Shown here piece after piece: positions 8,489 to 19,321 of a stretch of 38,986 nucleotides of DNA. Both the position numbers and the translations under genes were made by a program. The DNA comes from Nitrospirota bacterium. GTDB taxonomy: Bacteria; Nitrospirota; Thermodesulfovibrionia; Thermodesulfovibrionales; Magnetobacteriaceae. Under the pieces are notes generated by a model. The model was not told the origin of the DNA, made no database searches, and was given only the letters and a program-made list of their open reading frames with translations. The DNA is taken from assembly GCA_015233245.1 (NCBI GenBank), contig JADFYB010000012.1, positions 1 through 38,986 of the forward strand, written 5' to 3'. Within the stretch, counting starts at the first letter, position 1. Every line of letters begins with the position of its first letter.

Positions 8489-8842
8489 TTATTTTTTTAA
8501 GTAGGTATCAAAGAAAAATGAGCGTCCCCATAAAACAATGGCAAGGGGAATCAGTTGAATGAAAAAAGCAATAAAAGCAAAGATAGCCGGAGCAAACGTT
8601 AGTGGTACTATAGAGGACAGATACGCCGATATATTTAAAAAAACGTCTAAATATCCTTTATGAGGATGAACTACAAAGAGAGATTTAAAAAAAGAATTCT
8701 CATAGGCATATTTAAAAAAACACCAACCGTCTTCGTCATAAAATCTTGGAGCTGTAAGAAGGATAGGCGCTCTGAGAAAAATAACTACAGCAAGCACTGA
8801 CAGTATGCAAGTGTTAAGAATGTCTTCTTTTTTTGAAGTCAT
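8489..8842 (-). CDS. Polytopic membrane protein, 5' part of a frameshifted gene
   Basis: These are the first 117 residues of the same membrane protein as the 7596-8447 frame. One TM helix (about 12-31) is followed by an extracytoplasmic loop with APRFYDEDGWCFFKYAYEN and HPHKGYLDVFLN, then further TM helices. Acidic first loops of this kind occur in GT-C fold transferases, but this is weak evidence. Reading stops in YLKK-TAA directly at a seven-A run; a -1 slip at A-AAA-AAA would continue as LKKIITTLITIF into the 3' part. The start ATG at 8842 has an AGGCGGA ribosome site, so the 5' end is intact and probably expressed. Whether the break is real, programmed or a sequencing error cannot be decided here. 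Confidence 0.75.
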   Translation of the reverse strand: MTSKKEDILNTCILSVLAVVIFLRAPILLTAPRFYDEDGWCFFKYAYENSFFKSLFVVHPHKGYLDVFLNISAYLSSIVPLTFAPAIFAFIAFFIQLIPLAIVLWGRSFFFDTYLKK

Positions 8843-8971
8843 AAAAGTCCGCCTTTCTTTAATGTTTCTATCGGAGTATATTTTAAAATATTTGGTGATT
8901 AAAAAGATAATTAGTATGTGTTAACAATTTTCTTTTTTGAAGATTTCTATTTGCTATTGCAAAAAACCTTT

Positions 8972-9000
8972 TTGAGAATTGATAAAATTACAGCTATGAT
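8972..9000 (+). promoter_or_regulatory. Sigma-70-type promoter of guaBA
   Basis: TTGAGA (8972-8977), a 17-base spacer and TATGAT (8995-9000) match the housekeeping consensus well. Transcription would start near 9007, giving a leader of about 40 bases before guaB. The divergent gap 8843-9047 is AT-rich and holds no other recognised feature. Confidence 0.65.
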
Positions 9001-9029
9001 GTTAAAATACAATTCTTAAAAATTTATAA

Positions 9030-10513
<1,484 letters not shown>

Positions 10514-10514
<1 letters not shown>

Positions 10515-12052
10515 TGTTTGAAGATAAAATCCTGATACTGGACTTTGGCTCCCAGTACACTCAGCTTATAGCGCGCCGCATTCGGGAACGACATGTTTAT
10601 TCAGAGATTTTCCCATTTAATGCGCCGTTTGACAAAATTGAAAAATTTAACCCCAAGGGGATAATACTTTCCGGGGGGCCTGCTAGTGTGTTTGACTCAG
10701 ATGCCCATCTGATTGGCATGGAGATATTTTCTCTCGGCGTTCCAATTTTGGGTATATGCTACGGTATGCAACTTATGGCGCATCTTTTAGGCGGTACAGT
10801 TGAGAAATCCTCAAGGCGGGAATATGGTAAAACTGAGTTTACAGTCACCGATGATACGGATTTGTTGCAGGGAGTGAGTAAAACCTCAACCGTGTGGATG
10901 AGTCATGGCGATAATGTAGTTACGTTGCCTGGTGGTTTTACAGTCATAGGGCGGACCCGGAATGCTCCATTTGCAGCAGCAGTGGCAAAAGACGATAAAC
11001 TCTACGCACTTCAGTTTCATCCCGAGGTTGCACACACTGCTGAGGGCGGCACAATAATTGGCAATTTTCTTTTTAATATATGCTGTTGTAGCGCCTCATG
11101 GGAGATGGCATCCTTTATCGAGTGGGCAACATCGGAAATTCAAAACACAGCTTGTAACAGCAAGGTAATCTGTGCCTTAAGCGGCGGGGTGGACTCCTCT
11201 GTGGCGGCACTTCTTATTCACAACGCCATAGGTAAGCAACTGACCTGTATATTTGTGGATAATGGGCTTTTAAGAAAAAACGAGCGGGAAAAGGTTGTTG
11301 AAACCTTTCAGAAGTATTACCATATTAACCTGATAACGGTTGAAGCATCAGAGCGGTTTCTGACTAAACTTGCCGGAGTAACCGACCCGGAGAAAAAGAG
11401 AAAAATCATCGGAAATGAGTTTATTACAGTGTTTGAGGAGGAGGCCCATAAGATAGAGGGCGTGGATTATCTTGCCCAGGGGACGCTCTACCCGGACGTT
11501 ATAGAAAGCGTATCTTTTAAGGGACCATCTGCCACAATAAAATCCCACCATAATGTCGGCGGGTTGCCGGATGTGATGAAACTTAAACTTGTTGAACCTC
11601 TCAGGGAGCTATTTAAAGACGAGGTCAGGTTAATCGGACTTGAGCTTGGGCTTCCTGAGGAGATTTGTTATCGTCAGCCTTTTCCAGGTCCAGGGCTTGC
11701 CATAAGATGTATAGGTGAGATTACAGCCGGGCGTCTCCATATTCTCAGAGAAGCTGATGCCATAGTACTTGAAGAGGTAAAAAGAGCAGGACTTTATAAG
11801 GACACATGGCAATCGTTTGCCGTCCTTTTACCAATAAAAACCGTAGGGGTTATGGGTGATGAGAGAACCTATGAGCATGTGATTGCCATTCGAGCGGTTA
11901 ATAGTGTTGATGGGATGACGGCAGACTGGGCAAAGTTCCCTTATGACGTCTTATCAAATATATCCAACAGGATAATAAATGAGGTAAAGGGCGTAAACCG
12001 AGTGGTTTATGATATAACGAGTAAACCGCCAGGAACGATAGAGTGGGAGTAA
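10514..12052 (+). CDS. guaA: GMP synthase (glutamine-hydrolysing) GuaA
   Basis: GuaA aminates XMP to GMP using glutamine and ATP. The 512-aa protein has both domains complete. The class I glutamine amidotransferase domain shows GGPASVF, the nucleophile loop GICYGMQ (Cys82), and HPEV (His169, Glu171). The ATP-pyrophosphatase domain follows with [10 protein letters not shown] (PP-loop, 223-229), then the dimerisation domain ending in the family tail KPPGTIEWE. It is coupled to guaB by a one-base overlap. The length and end match full-length GuaA. Confidence 0.97.
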
Positions 12053-12085
12053 GACTTTTCTGATAGTCTGCAGTTATTGCTTATA

Positions 12086-12094
12086 TGGTATAAT
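12086..12094 (+). promoter_or_regulatory. Extended -10 promoter at the PAS gene
   Basis: TGG followed by TATAAT (12089-12094) is an extended -10 element. The ATG at 12101 lies six bases after it, at the expected transcription start, so the mRNA would be leaderless. No clear -35 box or ribosome site is seen. Confidence 0.45.
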
Positions 12095-12100
12095 ATGGCA

Positions 12101-12763
12101 ATGTCAGTAGAAAATAATAGCCTTAACATAGAACTGTCTAAAGAAATAGCGGAACGTGAGAAACTTGAGAAGTCTCTACAAATAGCCATGTTAACCCAAA
12201 AGGAGATGCAATATAAGCTTGAACAGATTGCACTTAATGAGAAAAACTATCGTCAACTTGTACAACTTTCACAAGAGGGCATATGGGCTATTGATGAAAA
12301 AAACATTACCATATTTGTTAACAATGCGATGATTGATATGCTTGGGTACACATATAGTGAAATGATTGGTGCGCCACTGTTTAGTTTTATGGAGGAGGAG
12401 GAAAAACATAAGGCTGAAAAGCATGTGATACGTCAAAGAGATGGAATAGGAGAAAGAATTGAAAGTCGTTTAATATGTAAAGATGACTCGATAATTGATG
12501 TACTTGTCGCTGCCTCCCCTACTATAGACGAAAAAGGAAACATTATAGGTGCTTTTGCTATTGTCTCAGATATAACTGCCCGCAAAAATCAGCAGAGGCT
12601 AATAAAAAGCTATCTGAAAGAAATAGAATCAATAAATACAGCATTAAAGATCCAACTTTCTAAAGCTGAGATGGGACATGAGCGGTTAATAGCAAGCTAT
12701 CTGAAAGAAATCGAATCTATGAATGTAGCATTAAAGACCCAACTTTCTGAAGCGGAGATTTGA
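12101..12763 (+). CDS. Stand-alone PAS domain protein with coiled-coil ends
   Basis: This is a soluble protein of about 220 aa with one PAS domain (about residues 50-160) and no output domain. An N-terminal coiled coil (SLNIELSKEIAEREKLEKSL) leads into the PAS core: LVQLSQEGIWAIDEKNITIFVNN, split as LVQLSQEGIWAID and NITIFVNNAMIDMLGYTYSE, then the PAC end IIGAFAIVSDITARK. The C-terminus has two near-identical 29-residue units with the motif SYLKEIESxNxALKxQLSxAE, which should form another coiled coil. It could be a truncated histidine kinase or cyclase, or an adaptor that dimerises with another PAS protein. The frame extends back to a TTG at 12077, but ATG 12101 fits the -10 box best; ATG 12095 is also in frame. 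It lies 48 bases after guaA. Confidence 0.72.
   Translation: MSVENNSLNIELSKEIAEREKLEKSLQIAMLTQKEMQYKLEQIALNEKNYRQLVQLSQEGIWAIDEKNITIFVNNAMIDMLGYTYSEMIGAPLFSFMEEEEKHKAEKHVIRQRDGIGERIESRLICKDDSIIDVLVAASPTIDEKGNIIGAFAIVSDITARKNQQRLIKSYLKEIESINTALKIQLSKAEMGHERLIASYLKEIESMNVALKTQLSEAEI
12596..12760 (+). repeat. Tandem 87-bp coding duplication in the PAS gene
   Basis: Two units (12596-12682 and 12683-12760, the second slightly shorter) encode RLIKSYLKEIESINTALKIQ and RLIASYLKEIESMNVALKTQ. DNA identity is high, with mostly silent or conservative differences, suggesting a recent in-frame duplication. Confidence 0.8.
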
Positions 12764-12846
12764 TATAAAGTGTAAATAAAATGCCTTAGGGTTGCTGACC
12801 CTTGGCTGCTATTTTTAAGGCGATAGGGGTTCGTTCCTTTTTTGCG

Positions 12847-12876
12847 TTGAAAAGAAATCTGCTTTCGTGATACAAT
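12847..12876 (+). promoter_or_regulatory. Promoter of ispA-dxs
   Basis: TTGAAA (12847-12852), 18 bases, then TACAAT (12871-12876) preceded by TGA, i.e. an extended -10. It would start transcription near 12883, about 60 bases before ispA. Just upstream, AGGGT/ACCCT (12788-12802) forms a weak hairpin after the PAS gene. Confidence 0.55.
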
Positions 12877-12944
12877 TAGGGTGTGATAAACACTATACTG
12901 GTAAACTTAGACGACAAGACGGTTAATTCAACGTCAATAGGTTT

Positions 12945-13844
12945 ATGACAAAAGGCGCGATGGACTTAAACACATATTTAGCTGAAACAAAGTCTCTGAC
13001 AGAGGATTTTTTAAAGATGTATTTTCGGCAACCCGGAGAACCTGAGGTGTTGTTTGATGCGATGCGGTATTCTCTGTTTGCCGGAGGAAAGAGAATCAGG
13101 CCAATACTTTGCCTGACCGCCTTTGAGGCTTGCGGTGGAGTTGGCACTGACATATTGCCTCAGGCAGCAGCCCTTGAGTTAATTCACACATATTCGCTGA
13201 TTCACGACGATCTTCCGGCTATGGATAACGATGATTTAAGGCGCGGAAAGCCCACAAATCATAAGGTGTATGGCGATGCAATGGCTATTTTAGCCGGAGA
13301 TGGGCTTTTAACTGAAGCCTTTAGAATGTTTACAATAGTGGCAGGTGATTACGACATCACTAAATACATTTTACCTGCCATTAAAGAACTTGCCGCCTCA
13401 GCCGGACTCTATGGGATGGTGGCAGGGCAAGCACTTGATATTATCTCAGAGGGTAAGACACCTGATAAGACTACTCTTGAGTTTATTCACAGAAATAAGA
13501 CAGCAGCGCTGCTTAAGACCTCGGTGCGTCTTGGCGGCATTCTCTATGGAGCCAAAAAACCTGATATTGACGCTCTTAGCAACTATGGAGAGGCCATTGG
13601 GCTTGCCTTTCAGGTAGTGGATGACATCTTAGACGTAACTGGCACTACTGAGGAACTGGGAAAGCCACAAGGTTCCGATGACAATAAAGATAAAATGACC
13701 TATCCTGCCCTGTATGGAATAGAACGGTCAAAGGAAATAGCCCGGGAATTAATAAACCGGGGTTTAGAATCGGCGGAGTTTTTTAAAGACAAAGCAATAT
13801 GGCTAAAGGAGATAGCAAATTATCTTCTAAAGAGGACAAATTGA
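12945..13844 (+). CDS. ispA: Short-chain polyprenyl diphosphate synthase (farnesyl diphosphate synthase-like)
   Basis: This 299-aa enzyme condenses IPP with DMAPP or GPP to make farnesyl or geranylgeranyl diphosphate. The first Asp-rich motif is DDLPAMDNDDLRRGKPTNHK, with the two extra residues between Asp groups typical of bacterial type II FPP synthases; the second is VVDDILDVTG (225-229). FAGGKRIRP and AGDGLLTEAF are also present. Two starts are possible, ATG 12945 and ATG 12960 (MDLNTYLAE); homologues usually begin near the second, and neither ribosome site is strong (AATAGG, AAAAGG). The stop overlaps the proposed dxs start, so the two isoprenoid genes form a coupled operon. Confidence 0.93.
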   Translation: MTKGAMDLNTYLAETKSLTEDFLKMYFRQPGEPEVLFDAMRYSLFAGGKRIRPILCLTAFEACGGVGTDILPQAAALELIHTYSLIHDDLPAMDNDDLRRGKPTNHKVYGDAMAILAGDGLLTEAFRMFTIVAGDYDITKYILPAIKELAASAGLYGMVAGQALDIISEGKTPDKTTLEFIHRNKTAALLKTSVRLGGILYGAKKPDIDALSNYGEAIGLAFQVVDDILDVTGTTEELGKPQGSDDNKDKMTYPALYGIERSKEIARELINRGLESAEFFKDKAIWLKEIANYLLKRTN

Positions 13845-15739
13845 CAGTTTCAAATGACAGTGACGACTACTTTTCCCTCCTATCAGAGGTAAAATCACCT
13901 GAAGACATAAAACTACTTTCGTTAGATGAGCTTTCAGACTTAGCCCGTGAGATACGTGATGTTATAATCAAGCGGGTATCTATAAACGGTGGGCATTTGG
14001 CATCCTCACTGGGCGTGATTGAGCTTACACTTGCGCTTCACTACGTGTTTAGGAGTCCTGTGGATAAAATCATATGGGATGTCGGACATCAATGCTACCC
14101 TCATAAGCTTATAACCGGACGCTTTGGACGTTTTCATACTCTGAGGCAACACGGTGGGCTTTCCGGCTTCCCTCGCCGGGATGAAAACCCACATGACGCC
14201 TTTGGAACCGGCCACAGTTCAACCTCTATTTCGGCAGCTCTGGGGATGGCTGAGGGCGGATACAGGCTTGGCAGGTACAATAAGGTTATAGCCGTAATTG
14301 GTGACGGCGCTCTTACTGGTGGACTTGCCTTTGAGGGCTTAAACAATGCCGGACATTTAAAGCGGGACCTGATTGTTGTGTTAAATGACAATGAGATGTC
14401 TATATCTAAAAACGTGGGCGCCCTGTCCTCCTACCTGACACGTGCCATGGGGAGCAGTATCTATCAGAAATTCAAAAAAGAAACAAAAACTATATTTGAA
14501 ATAATCCCAAAGGTGGGAGGCCATTTCTCAAAATTAGCCCAACGGACTGAAGACACTCTGAAGTGTTTTTTCATTCCCGGGATGTTATTTGAAGAGCTGG
14601 GGTTTACCTACATGGGGCCGGTTGACGGCCACGACATCGCAGGATTGATTGATGCCTTCGAAAGCGTAAAAACCCAACAGGGCCCTATACTGATTCATGC
14701 CATCACAAAAAAAGGCAAGGGATATGAGTTTTCAGAGATGAAACCGTCGCGGTTTCATGGTGTCGGACCATTTGAGACAGATACCGGTGAACCAAAAAAG
14801 TGCGCACAATGTCCGTCTTTTAGCGAAATATTTGGCAGAGCACTGACAGAGGCAGCTAAGGCTGATCCTAAAGTGGTAGCGATAACGGCTGCGATGAAAG
14901 AGGGAACCGGGCTAAGAGAGTTTGCTGAAACGTTTCCGGGCAGATTCTATGATGTTGGGATAGCCGAACAACATGCCGTAACGTTTGCCGCAGGGCTTGC
15001 CGCATCGGGAATTAAACCTGTGGTTGCAGTGTATTCAACATTTTTGCAGAGGGCATATGATGAGGTTATTCATGACGTATGCCTTCAGAATCTGCCGGTA
15101 GTGTTTGCAATAGACAGAACGGGAATCGTAGGGGAGGATGGCCCAACGCATCACGGTCTTTTTGATATTTCATTTCTAAGAAGTATTCCAAATCTGACCA
15201 TCATGACCCCTAAAAACTCAACTGAGATGAAAGATATGCTTGCGCTTGCTTTTAAACTTGCCACTCCGTGCGCTATCCGGTACTCAAGAGACACAGTGCC
15301 GGACGAGCTTGAAGAGATTAACTCAACATTGGAACCAGGAAAGGGTGAAATCATCAGAGACGGTACAGATGTCGCAATTTTAGCCTCTGGGCAAAGCGTT
15401 AGTTATGCGCTCTTAGCTGCAAAGCGGTTAGAGAACTCTGGAGTGTCGGCAAGTGTTGTCAATATGAGATTTATAAAGCCTCTTGACGGAGACTTGATTG
15501 TAAAGCTGTCACAGAAAGTGAAAGCAATCGTCACTGTAGAGGAAAACGTGACAGCAGGAGGATTTGGGGGCCTTGTGCTGGAATTCCTTAACGCCTCAGG
15601 CCTTAACAATGTAGCAGTTAAGGTGTTGGGAATTGCTGATAAATTTGTCGAACACGGCAGACAAGATATATTAAGAAAATTGTATGGCATTGATGACGAT
15701 GGAATTTATCAGACTGTTATGGGTGTTCTTAGTAAATGA
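13841..15739 (+). CDS. dxs: 1-deoxy-D-xylulose-5-phosphate synthase Dxs
   Basis: Dxs makes DXP from pyruvate and glyceraldehyde-3-phosphate with thiamine diphosphate, the first step of the MEP isoprenoid pathway. Visible features are INGGHLASSLGVIELTLALH, WDVGHQCYPHKLITGR, the ThDP/Mg motif GDGALTGGLAFEGLNNAG, the catalytic Glu in YDVGIAEQHAVTFAAGLA, and a transketolase C-domain ending near VEHGRQDILRKLYGID. The frame is open from an ATG at 13799, but a TTG at 13841 has AGAGG five bases upstream and overlaps the ispA stop as TTGA. It gives 632 aa, close to the 620 of E. coli Dxs, so it is preferred. If the ATG is used the protein gains 14 polar residues. Confidence 0.95.
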   Translation: MTVSNDSDDYFSLLSEVKSPEDIKLLSLDELSDLAREIRDVIIKRVSINGGHLASSLGVIELTLALHYVFRSPVDKIIWDVGHQCYPHKLITGRFGRFHTLRQHGGLSGFPRRDENPHDAFGTGHSSTSISAALGMAEGGYRLGRYNKVIAVIGDGALTGGLAFEGLNNAGHLKRDLIVVLNDNEMSISKNVGALSSYLTRAMGSSIYQKFKKETKTIFEIIPKVGGHFSKLAQRTEDTLKCFFIPGMLFEELGFTYMGPVDGHDIAGLIDAFESVKTQQGPILIHAITKKGKGYEFSEMKPSRFHGVGPFETDTGEPKKCAQCPSFSEIFGRALTEAAKADPKVVAITAAMKEGTGLREFAETFPGRFYDVGIAEQHAVTFAAGLAASGIKPVVAVYSTFLQRAYDEVIHDVCLQNLPVVFAIDRTGIVGEDGPTHHGLFDISFLRSIPNLTIMTPKNSTEMKDMLALAFKLATPCAIRYSRDTVPDELEEINSTLEPGKGEIIRDGTDVAILASGQSVSYALLAAKRLENSGVSASVVNMRFIKPLDGDLIVKLSQKVKAIVTVEENVTAGGFGGLVLEFLNASGLNNVAVKVLGIADKFVEHGRQDILRKLYGIDDDGIYQTVMGVLSK

Positions 15740-15930
15740 TACATGAGCCTATGTATTGCAAAGAAAGACAATATTGCAATTTGTGTAGGTAATCGTTTAC
15801 AATTAAAAGACAGATCAAGCTATTAGGATGTTTTACATAAGGTAGTTTGCTGTATGAGCTTAAATGATGGTGCAGCGGCAAGGTTTTACAAACTTGTACC
15901 TATAAATGCCAAGGAGAAGATGGCCATAAG

Positions 15931-17010
15931 GTGTCAGTACCGTTTTTTTCAGTCGTCATAGATACTTACAATTATGCTAATTATTTAGAGCAGGCAATAG
16001 AGTCGGTCTTAAGTCAATCGTTTCCCCTCAAAGATGTAGAGATAATTGTGGTTGATGACGGTTCTACCGATGATACATCCACGCGTGTTAAGAGGTTCAA
16101 CAAAGCAATAACCTATGTATATAAGGAAAACGGCGGACAGGCTTCGGCCTTAAATGCCGGCTTCTCACGTGCTAAGGGCTCGCTTGTCTCACTTTTGGAT
16201 GCGGATGACTATTGGTATAAAGATAAGTTAAAGGTTGTGGCCGAAAACTTTGAAAAATTCGATGCGGTGGATGTTATTAACCACAATCTCAGCATATTGG
16301 ATGAAAACGGTGGAGATGAATACCTGTGGAACCAGGATGAGGGCGATGTTGCATTCAGGCAATATAACTCTGAAGATTACCTCAGAGGTGTCTTTATCCC
16401 TGTTGTACCGACATCCGGAAATAGTTTCAGGACGGATTGCCTTAAAAAAACTCTGCCTGTTCCACAATCCTACAGAGTCTGTGCCGACTCATATCTGCAC
16501 ACGGTATTGCCTCTTGTTGCAAGAAACATTCTTTACATACCTAAACCTCTGGGCGGCTATAGAATCCATGGTAAAAACTGCTGGTCAAATCACGATACCT
16601 TTACGATAGAGAGGATAATTGAAAAAGAATCACTCAACTTACGTGACCTGCAGAAGTGGATGGACGACATGGCTATAAATAACAGACTGATAGTAAACAA
16701 AATGCAGATGGCAATAAACAGAAAAAAAATATTTTTTTATAACGGCAACGGTGAAAAACTTAAGGCTCTTAAGGAGGCAATTTTATATAAAGATTTTGCC
16801 CAGATAAGCCCTCCGCTATCTTACAGGTTGTTAAAGCGAATCTCAGTTGTTGCAAGTGCTGTGATACCTCCGGATACTTACCATGAGCTTTGCGAAAAGA
16901 CCTATTTCATATACGTGTGGCTTATGAAAAAATTTTGGAAAGGGTTAAAATACGCTCCCATAATGAATAAAATTGCTAATAACAAAATGTGTTCGTCTAA
17001 AAAGAAGTGA
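15931..17010 (+). CDS. Family 2 glycosyltransferase (GT-A fold)
   Basis: This 359-aa inverting sugar transferase probably builds a surface glycan. The start PFFSVVIDTYNYANYLEQAI is the usual GT2 opening; IIVVDDGSTDDT and the metal-binding LLDADDYW (DxD region, about residue 91) follow. ENGGQASALNAGFSRAKG is also typical. The C-terminal 130 residues are basic and less conserved, with no TM helix, so it should be a peripheral membrane or cytoplasmic enzyme. The GTG start has AAGGAG 14 bases upstream, which is a long spacing. The gene stands alone between dxs and the convergent histidine kinase. Donor and acceptor are unknown. Confidence 0.88.
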   Translation: MSVPFFSVVIDTYNYANYLEQAIESVLSQSFPLKDVEIIVVDDGSTDDTSTRVKRFNKAITYVYKENGGQASALNAGFSRAKGSLVSLLDADDYWYKDKLKVVAENFEKFDAVDVINHNLSILDENGGDEYLWNQDEGDVAFRQYNSEDYLRGVFIPVVPTSGNSFRTDCLKKTLPVPQSYRVCADSYLHTVLPLVARNILYIPKPLGGYRIHGKNCWSNHDTFTIERIIEKESLNLRDLQKWMDDMAINNRLIVNKMQMAINRKKIFFYNGNGEKLKALKEAILYKDFAQISPPLSYRLLKRISVVASAVIPPDTYHELCEKTYFIYVWLMKKFWKGLKYAPIMNKIANNKMCSSKKK

Positions 17011-17041
17011 GTAATCTTAATTATGAATATTAAACTTTGCT

Positions 17042-19279
17042 TTATGTTGCAACCGGTAGTTGTATGATAAATTGTGCACCATCTTCAATGTTTAAAACAG
17101 ATATTTTCCCGTGCATCTTTTCTTCTATGATCGTTTTTGACATATAAAGGCCAACCCCTGTGCCCTCAGATCCTTTTGTTGAAAAATAAGAGTCAAATAT
17201 TTCCCCTATTACATCATCAGGAATACCACCTCCATTGTCTCTTATTGAAACTATAATTTCAGAGTTGTCCTCGGTATTGCCGACAGAGATTTCTATTTTC
17301 CCTTGCAGTTGAGTATCGGTCTTCTTTTTTGAAACAATTGCATCTTTAGCGTTATTCAAAATGTTTAGCAGCACCTGTTTGAACTCACTGGGATACCCTT
17401 CTGTAAGCAGTGCAGCGCCCTGTGTGGTTTTAATAAAAATATCTATATGGCTTTTGTTAAATATTTGCAAAAACATCGAGAGTAATTCTTCTATGGCAGT
17501 GTTTACATAAAAATGGACTTTCTTTTTTGCCGGTATGAAAAAGTTTCTGAAATCATCTATTGTTTTTGACATAAATTCAATCTGTTGTAACGAGGCGCTG
17601 ACTGATTCCTCGATGTATCTTGCATCCAGTTCACCAAAGGTAAAAGCATCCTTCACATCATTAACATTTAAAGCCAGAGCATTCAGGGGCTGCCTCCACT
17701 GATGCGCTATTAGTCCAATCATCTCTCCCATGCTTGCCATCTTAGACTGCTGAATAAGTAATTGCTCCTTTTGTTTGTTTTTTTGCTCCTCAAGTTTTTG
17801 CATGGTTATATCGCGGGCTGTTATTACAACACCTTTCATCCCTCCGCCCTCTGCATATTCCGGAAAGAACCTTGCGTGAAAATAGATTGTTCCGCCGGGT
17901 GTTTCAAAGTCGTAATAAGCCTCTTGTGTTTGACAGGTATTAAAAACATTTTGCAGCAGTTCTTTCCACGATAAAGCAATGTCTTTCGACAGAAATATTT
18001 TTGAATCTATCGGTTCACCTATAAAATAATCGAGGTCAACAGAGCTGTCAAGCCTGCTGCAAACGGGGTTCATATAAAGACAAATGTAATTGTTGTCATA
18101 TCGAATGATTAAGTCCTGGCTGTTTTCAACCAGTGCGCGATATTGTTCCGTGCTTGACGTCATTTTAGTGGCATATGACGAAAGGGATTCCGCCATTTTA
18201 TTTAAGGCAATGGCAAGCGAGGTAAATTCATTTTTCCCTTTTAGCCGTAATCTGTTTGTAAGGTTGCCGGTAGATATCTCCTCAGCAAAAGACTTGCACT
18301 CCTTCACATCCCTCGATATTACAGTGGATATAATGTACGCAATGATTAACGTGCCTAAAAGAATAAGAAAACCGCAACCCCACCTTATTAAGGATATTGT
18401 ATCTTCGCTGTCCTCTCTTTTTTGCCTTGAGGCAACGACGTTATTGAAAGCCTCCTCATTAAGAGAAGCCAGTAGAGGTTCTATAGTGCGTATGGATTGA
18501 ACGTAATTGTTATTAATAGTCCTGATCTCGTCGGATGTTTGACAATATAGCTGGAAAAAACCGGCGTATGAATCAGCCAGAGTAATGAGCCTGGATTTAA
18601 TGTCAGATGGTAATTGTGCTAATGCAATATTTCTCTTAAATGTATCGCTGTCCTCACGATGTTTTGTAACGTAGAGGTCCCTGTTTTGTATGATGTAATT
18701 TTTTTCATCTCTGCGAAGCATCAGTAAGTCTGATTTAAGCTGAGAGTTTTTTTGCATATCTAAAACTGACTCAATCTCCCGTGAGCTACTCTGCAGTGCA
18801 CCATAAGTCCCCGAATTAGAGAAACCAAGTGCCATGTATTTATCTGTTAAATTAAAGATAGTAGTCTGATACTTATCCAATTCCATGTCTATTTTATAGG
18901 TAATTTCTTTGATATTCTGATTGCTTGTTAAAGACCGGATATGGCCCATAATATTCTTAATCTCAGAGACATAGGTAAGTATTGGCGTTATATATCTTGA
19001 TTTAGCCTCGTTATAGCCGAAATCCTTGTACGTAAGAATAAAGTTTTCCATATTAATTCGGGCTTTAAGCATTGTGGAATTGGCATCCATGCACAGGTAA
19101 GAAATCCTGTCCAGATTATCTTCTTTTGCAAACATCGCATCGAGTGTGACATCCTCTTTCCATTCGACAAAAGTTCCCAGAACTATAAAAAGTATAGAAG
19201 CCAACGTGAAGCTTATATACAGAACAGTTCTTATGTTTAAACGGCCAATGCAGCTGTTTGCGCTGTCCAATATTTTCAT
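17042..19279 (-). CDS. Membrane histidine kinase with HBM-like sensor, HAMP and PAS
   Basis: This 745-aa sensor kinase has TM1 (about 18-36), a periplasmic helical region of about 255 residues (40-295), TM2 (298-322), HAMP (322-372), PAS (378-495), a HisKA-like dimerisation domain with the phospho-acceptor in IAHQWRQPLNAL (His526), and an ATPase domain with the N box LLNILNNAKDAI (about 637-648), DNGGG (681-685) and GTGVGLYMSK. The segment LMLRRDEKNYIIQNRDLY (186-203) resembles the RRxEKDFLLR signature of helical bimodular (HBM) sensor domains. The start has GGAG eight bases upstream. It lies 42 bases after the gene for a PstS-like binding protein and probably reads its ligand state, as in TorT/TorS. 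No response regulator gene is next to it. Confidence 0.93.
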   Translation of the reverse strand: MKILDSANSCIGRLNIRTVLYISFTLASILFIVLGTFVEWKEDVTLDAMFAKEDNLDRISYLCMDANSTMLKARINMENFILTYKDFGYNEAKSRYITPILTYVSEIKNIMGHIRSLTSNQNIKEITYKIDMELDKYQTTIFNLTDKYMALGFSNSGTYGALQSSSREIESVLDMQKNSQLKSDLLMLRRDEKNYIIQNRDLYVTKHREDSDTFKRNIALAQLPSDIKSRLITLADSYAGFFQLYCQTSDEIRTINNNYVQSIRTIEPLLASLNEEAFNNVVASRQKREDSEDTISLIRWGCGFLILLGTLIIAYIISTVISRDVKECKSFAEEISTGNLTNRLRLKGKNEFTSLAIALNKMAESLSSYATKMTSSTEQYRALVENSQDLIIRYDNNYICLYMNPVCSRLDSSVDLDYFIGEPIDSKIFLSKDIALSWKELLQNVFNTCQTQEAYYDFETPGGTIYFHARFFPEYAEGGGMKGVVITARDITMQKLEEQKNKQKEQLLIQQSKMASMGEMIGLIAHQWRQPLNALALNVNDVKDAFTFGELDARYIEESVSASLQQIEFMSKTIDDFRNFFIPAKKKVHFYVNTAIEELLSMFLQIFNKSHIDIFIKTTQGAALLTEGYPSEFKQVLLNILNNAKDAIVSKKKTDTQLQGKIEISVGNTEDNSEIIVSIRDNGGGIPDDVIGEIFDSYFSTKGSEGTGVGLYMSKTIIEEKMHGKISVLNIEDGAQFIIQLPVAT

Positions 19280-19321
19280 CTTAGAATCTCCATATTGGCA
19301 TTTTTAGATGCTCTGATGATA

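Noticed and set aside
12781-12845. Structured RNA or riboswitch after the PAS gene (AGGGT/ACCCT hairpin inside GCCTTA/TAAGGC)
   Set aside because: Stems are only five to six bp with no recognised riboswitch consensus; at most a weak terminator.
15854-15961. 35-residue upstream frame overlapping the GT2 start, joinable at a seven-T run to the glycosyltransferase
   Set aside because: The GT2 start MSVPFFSVVIDTYN from GTG 15931 is already a normal opening for this family, so no frameshift is needed; the upstream frame has no recognised similarity.
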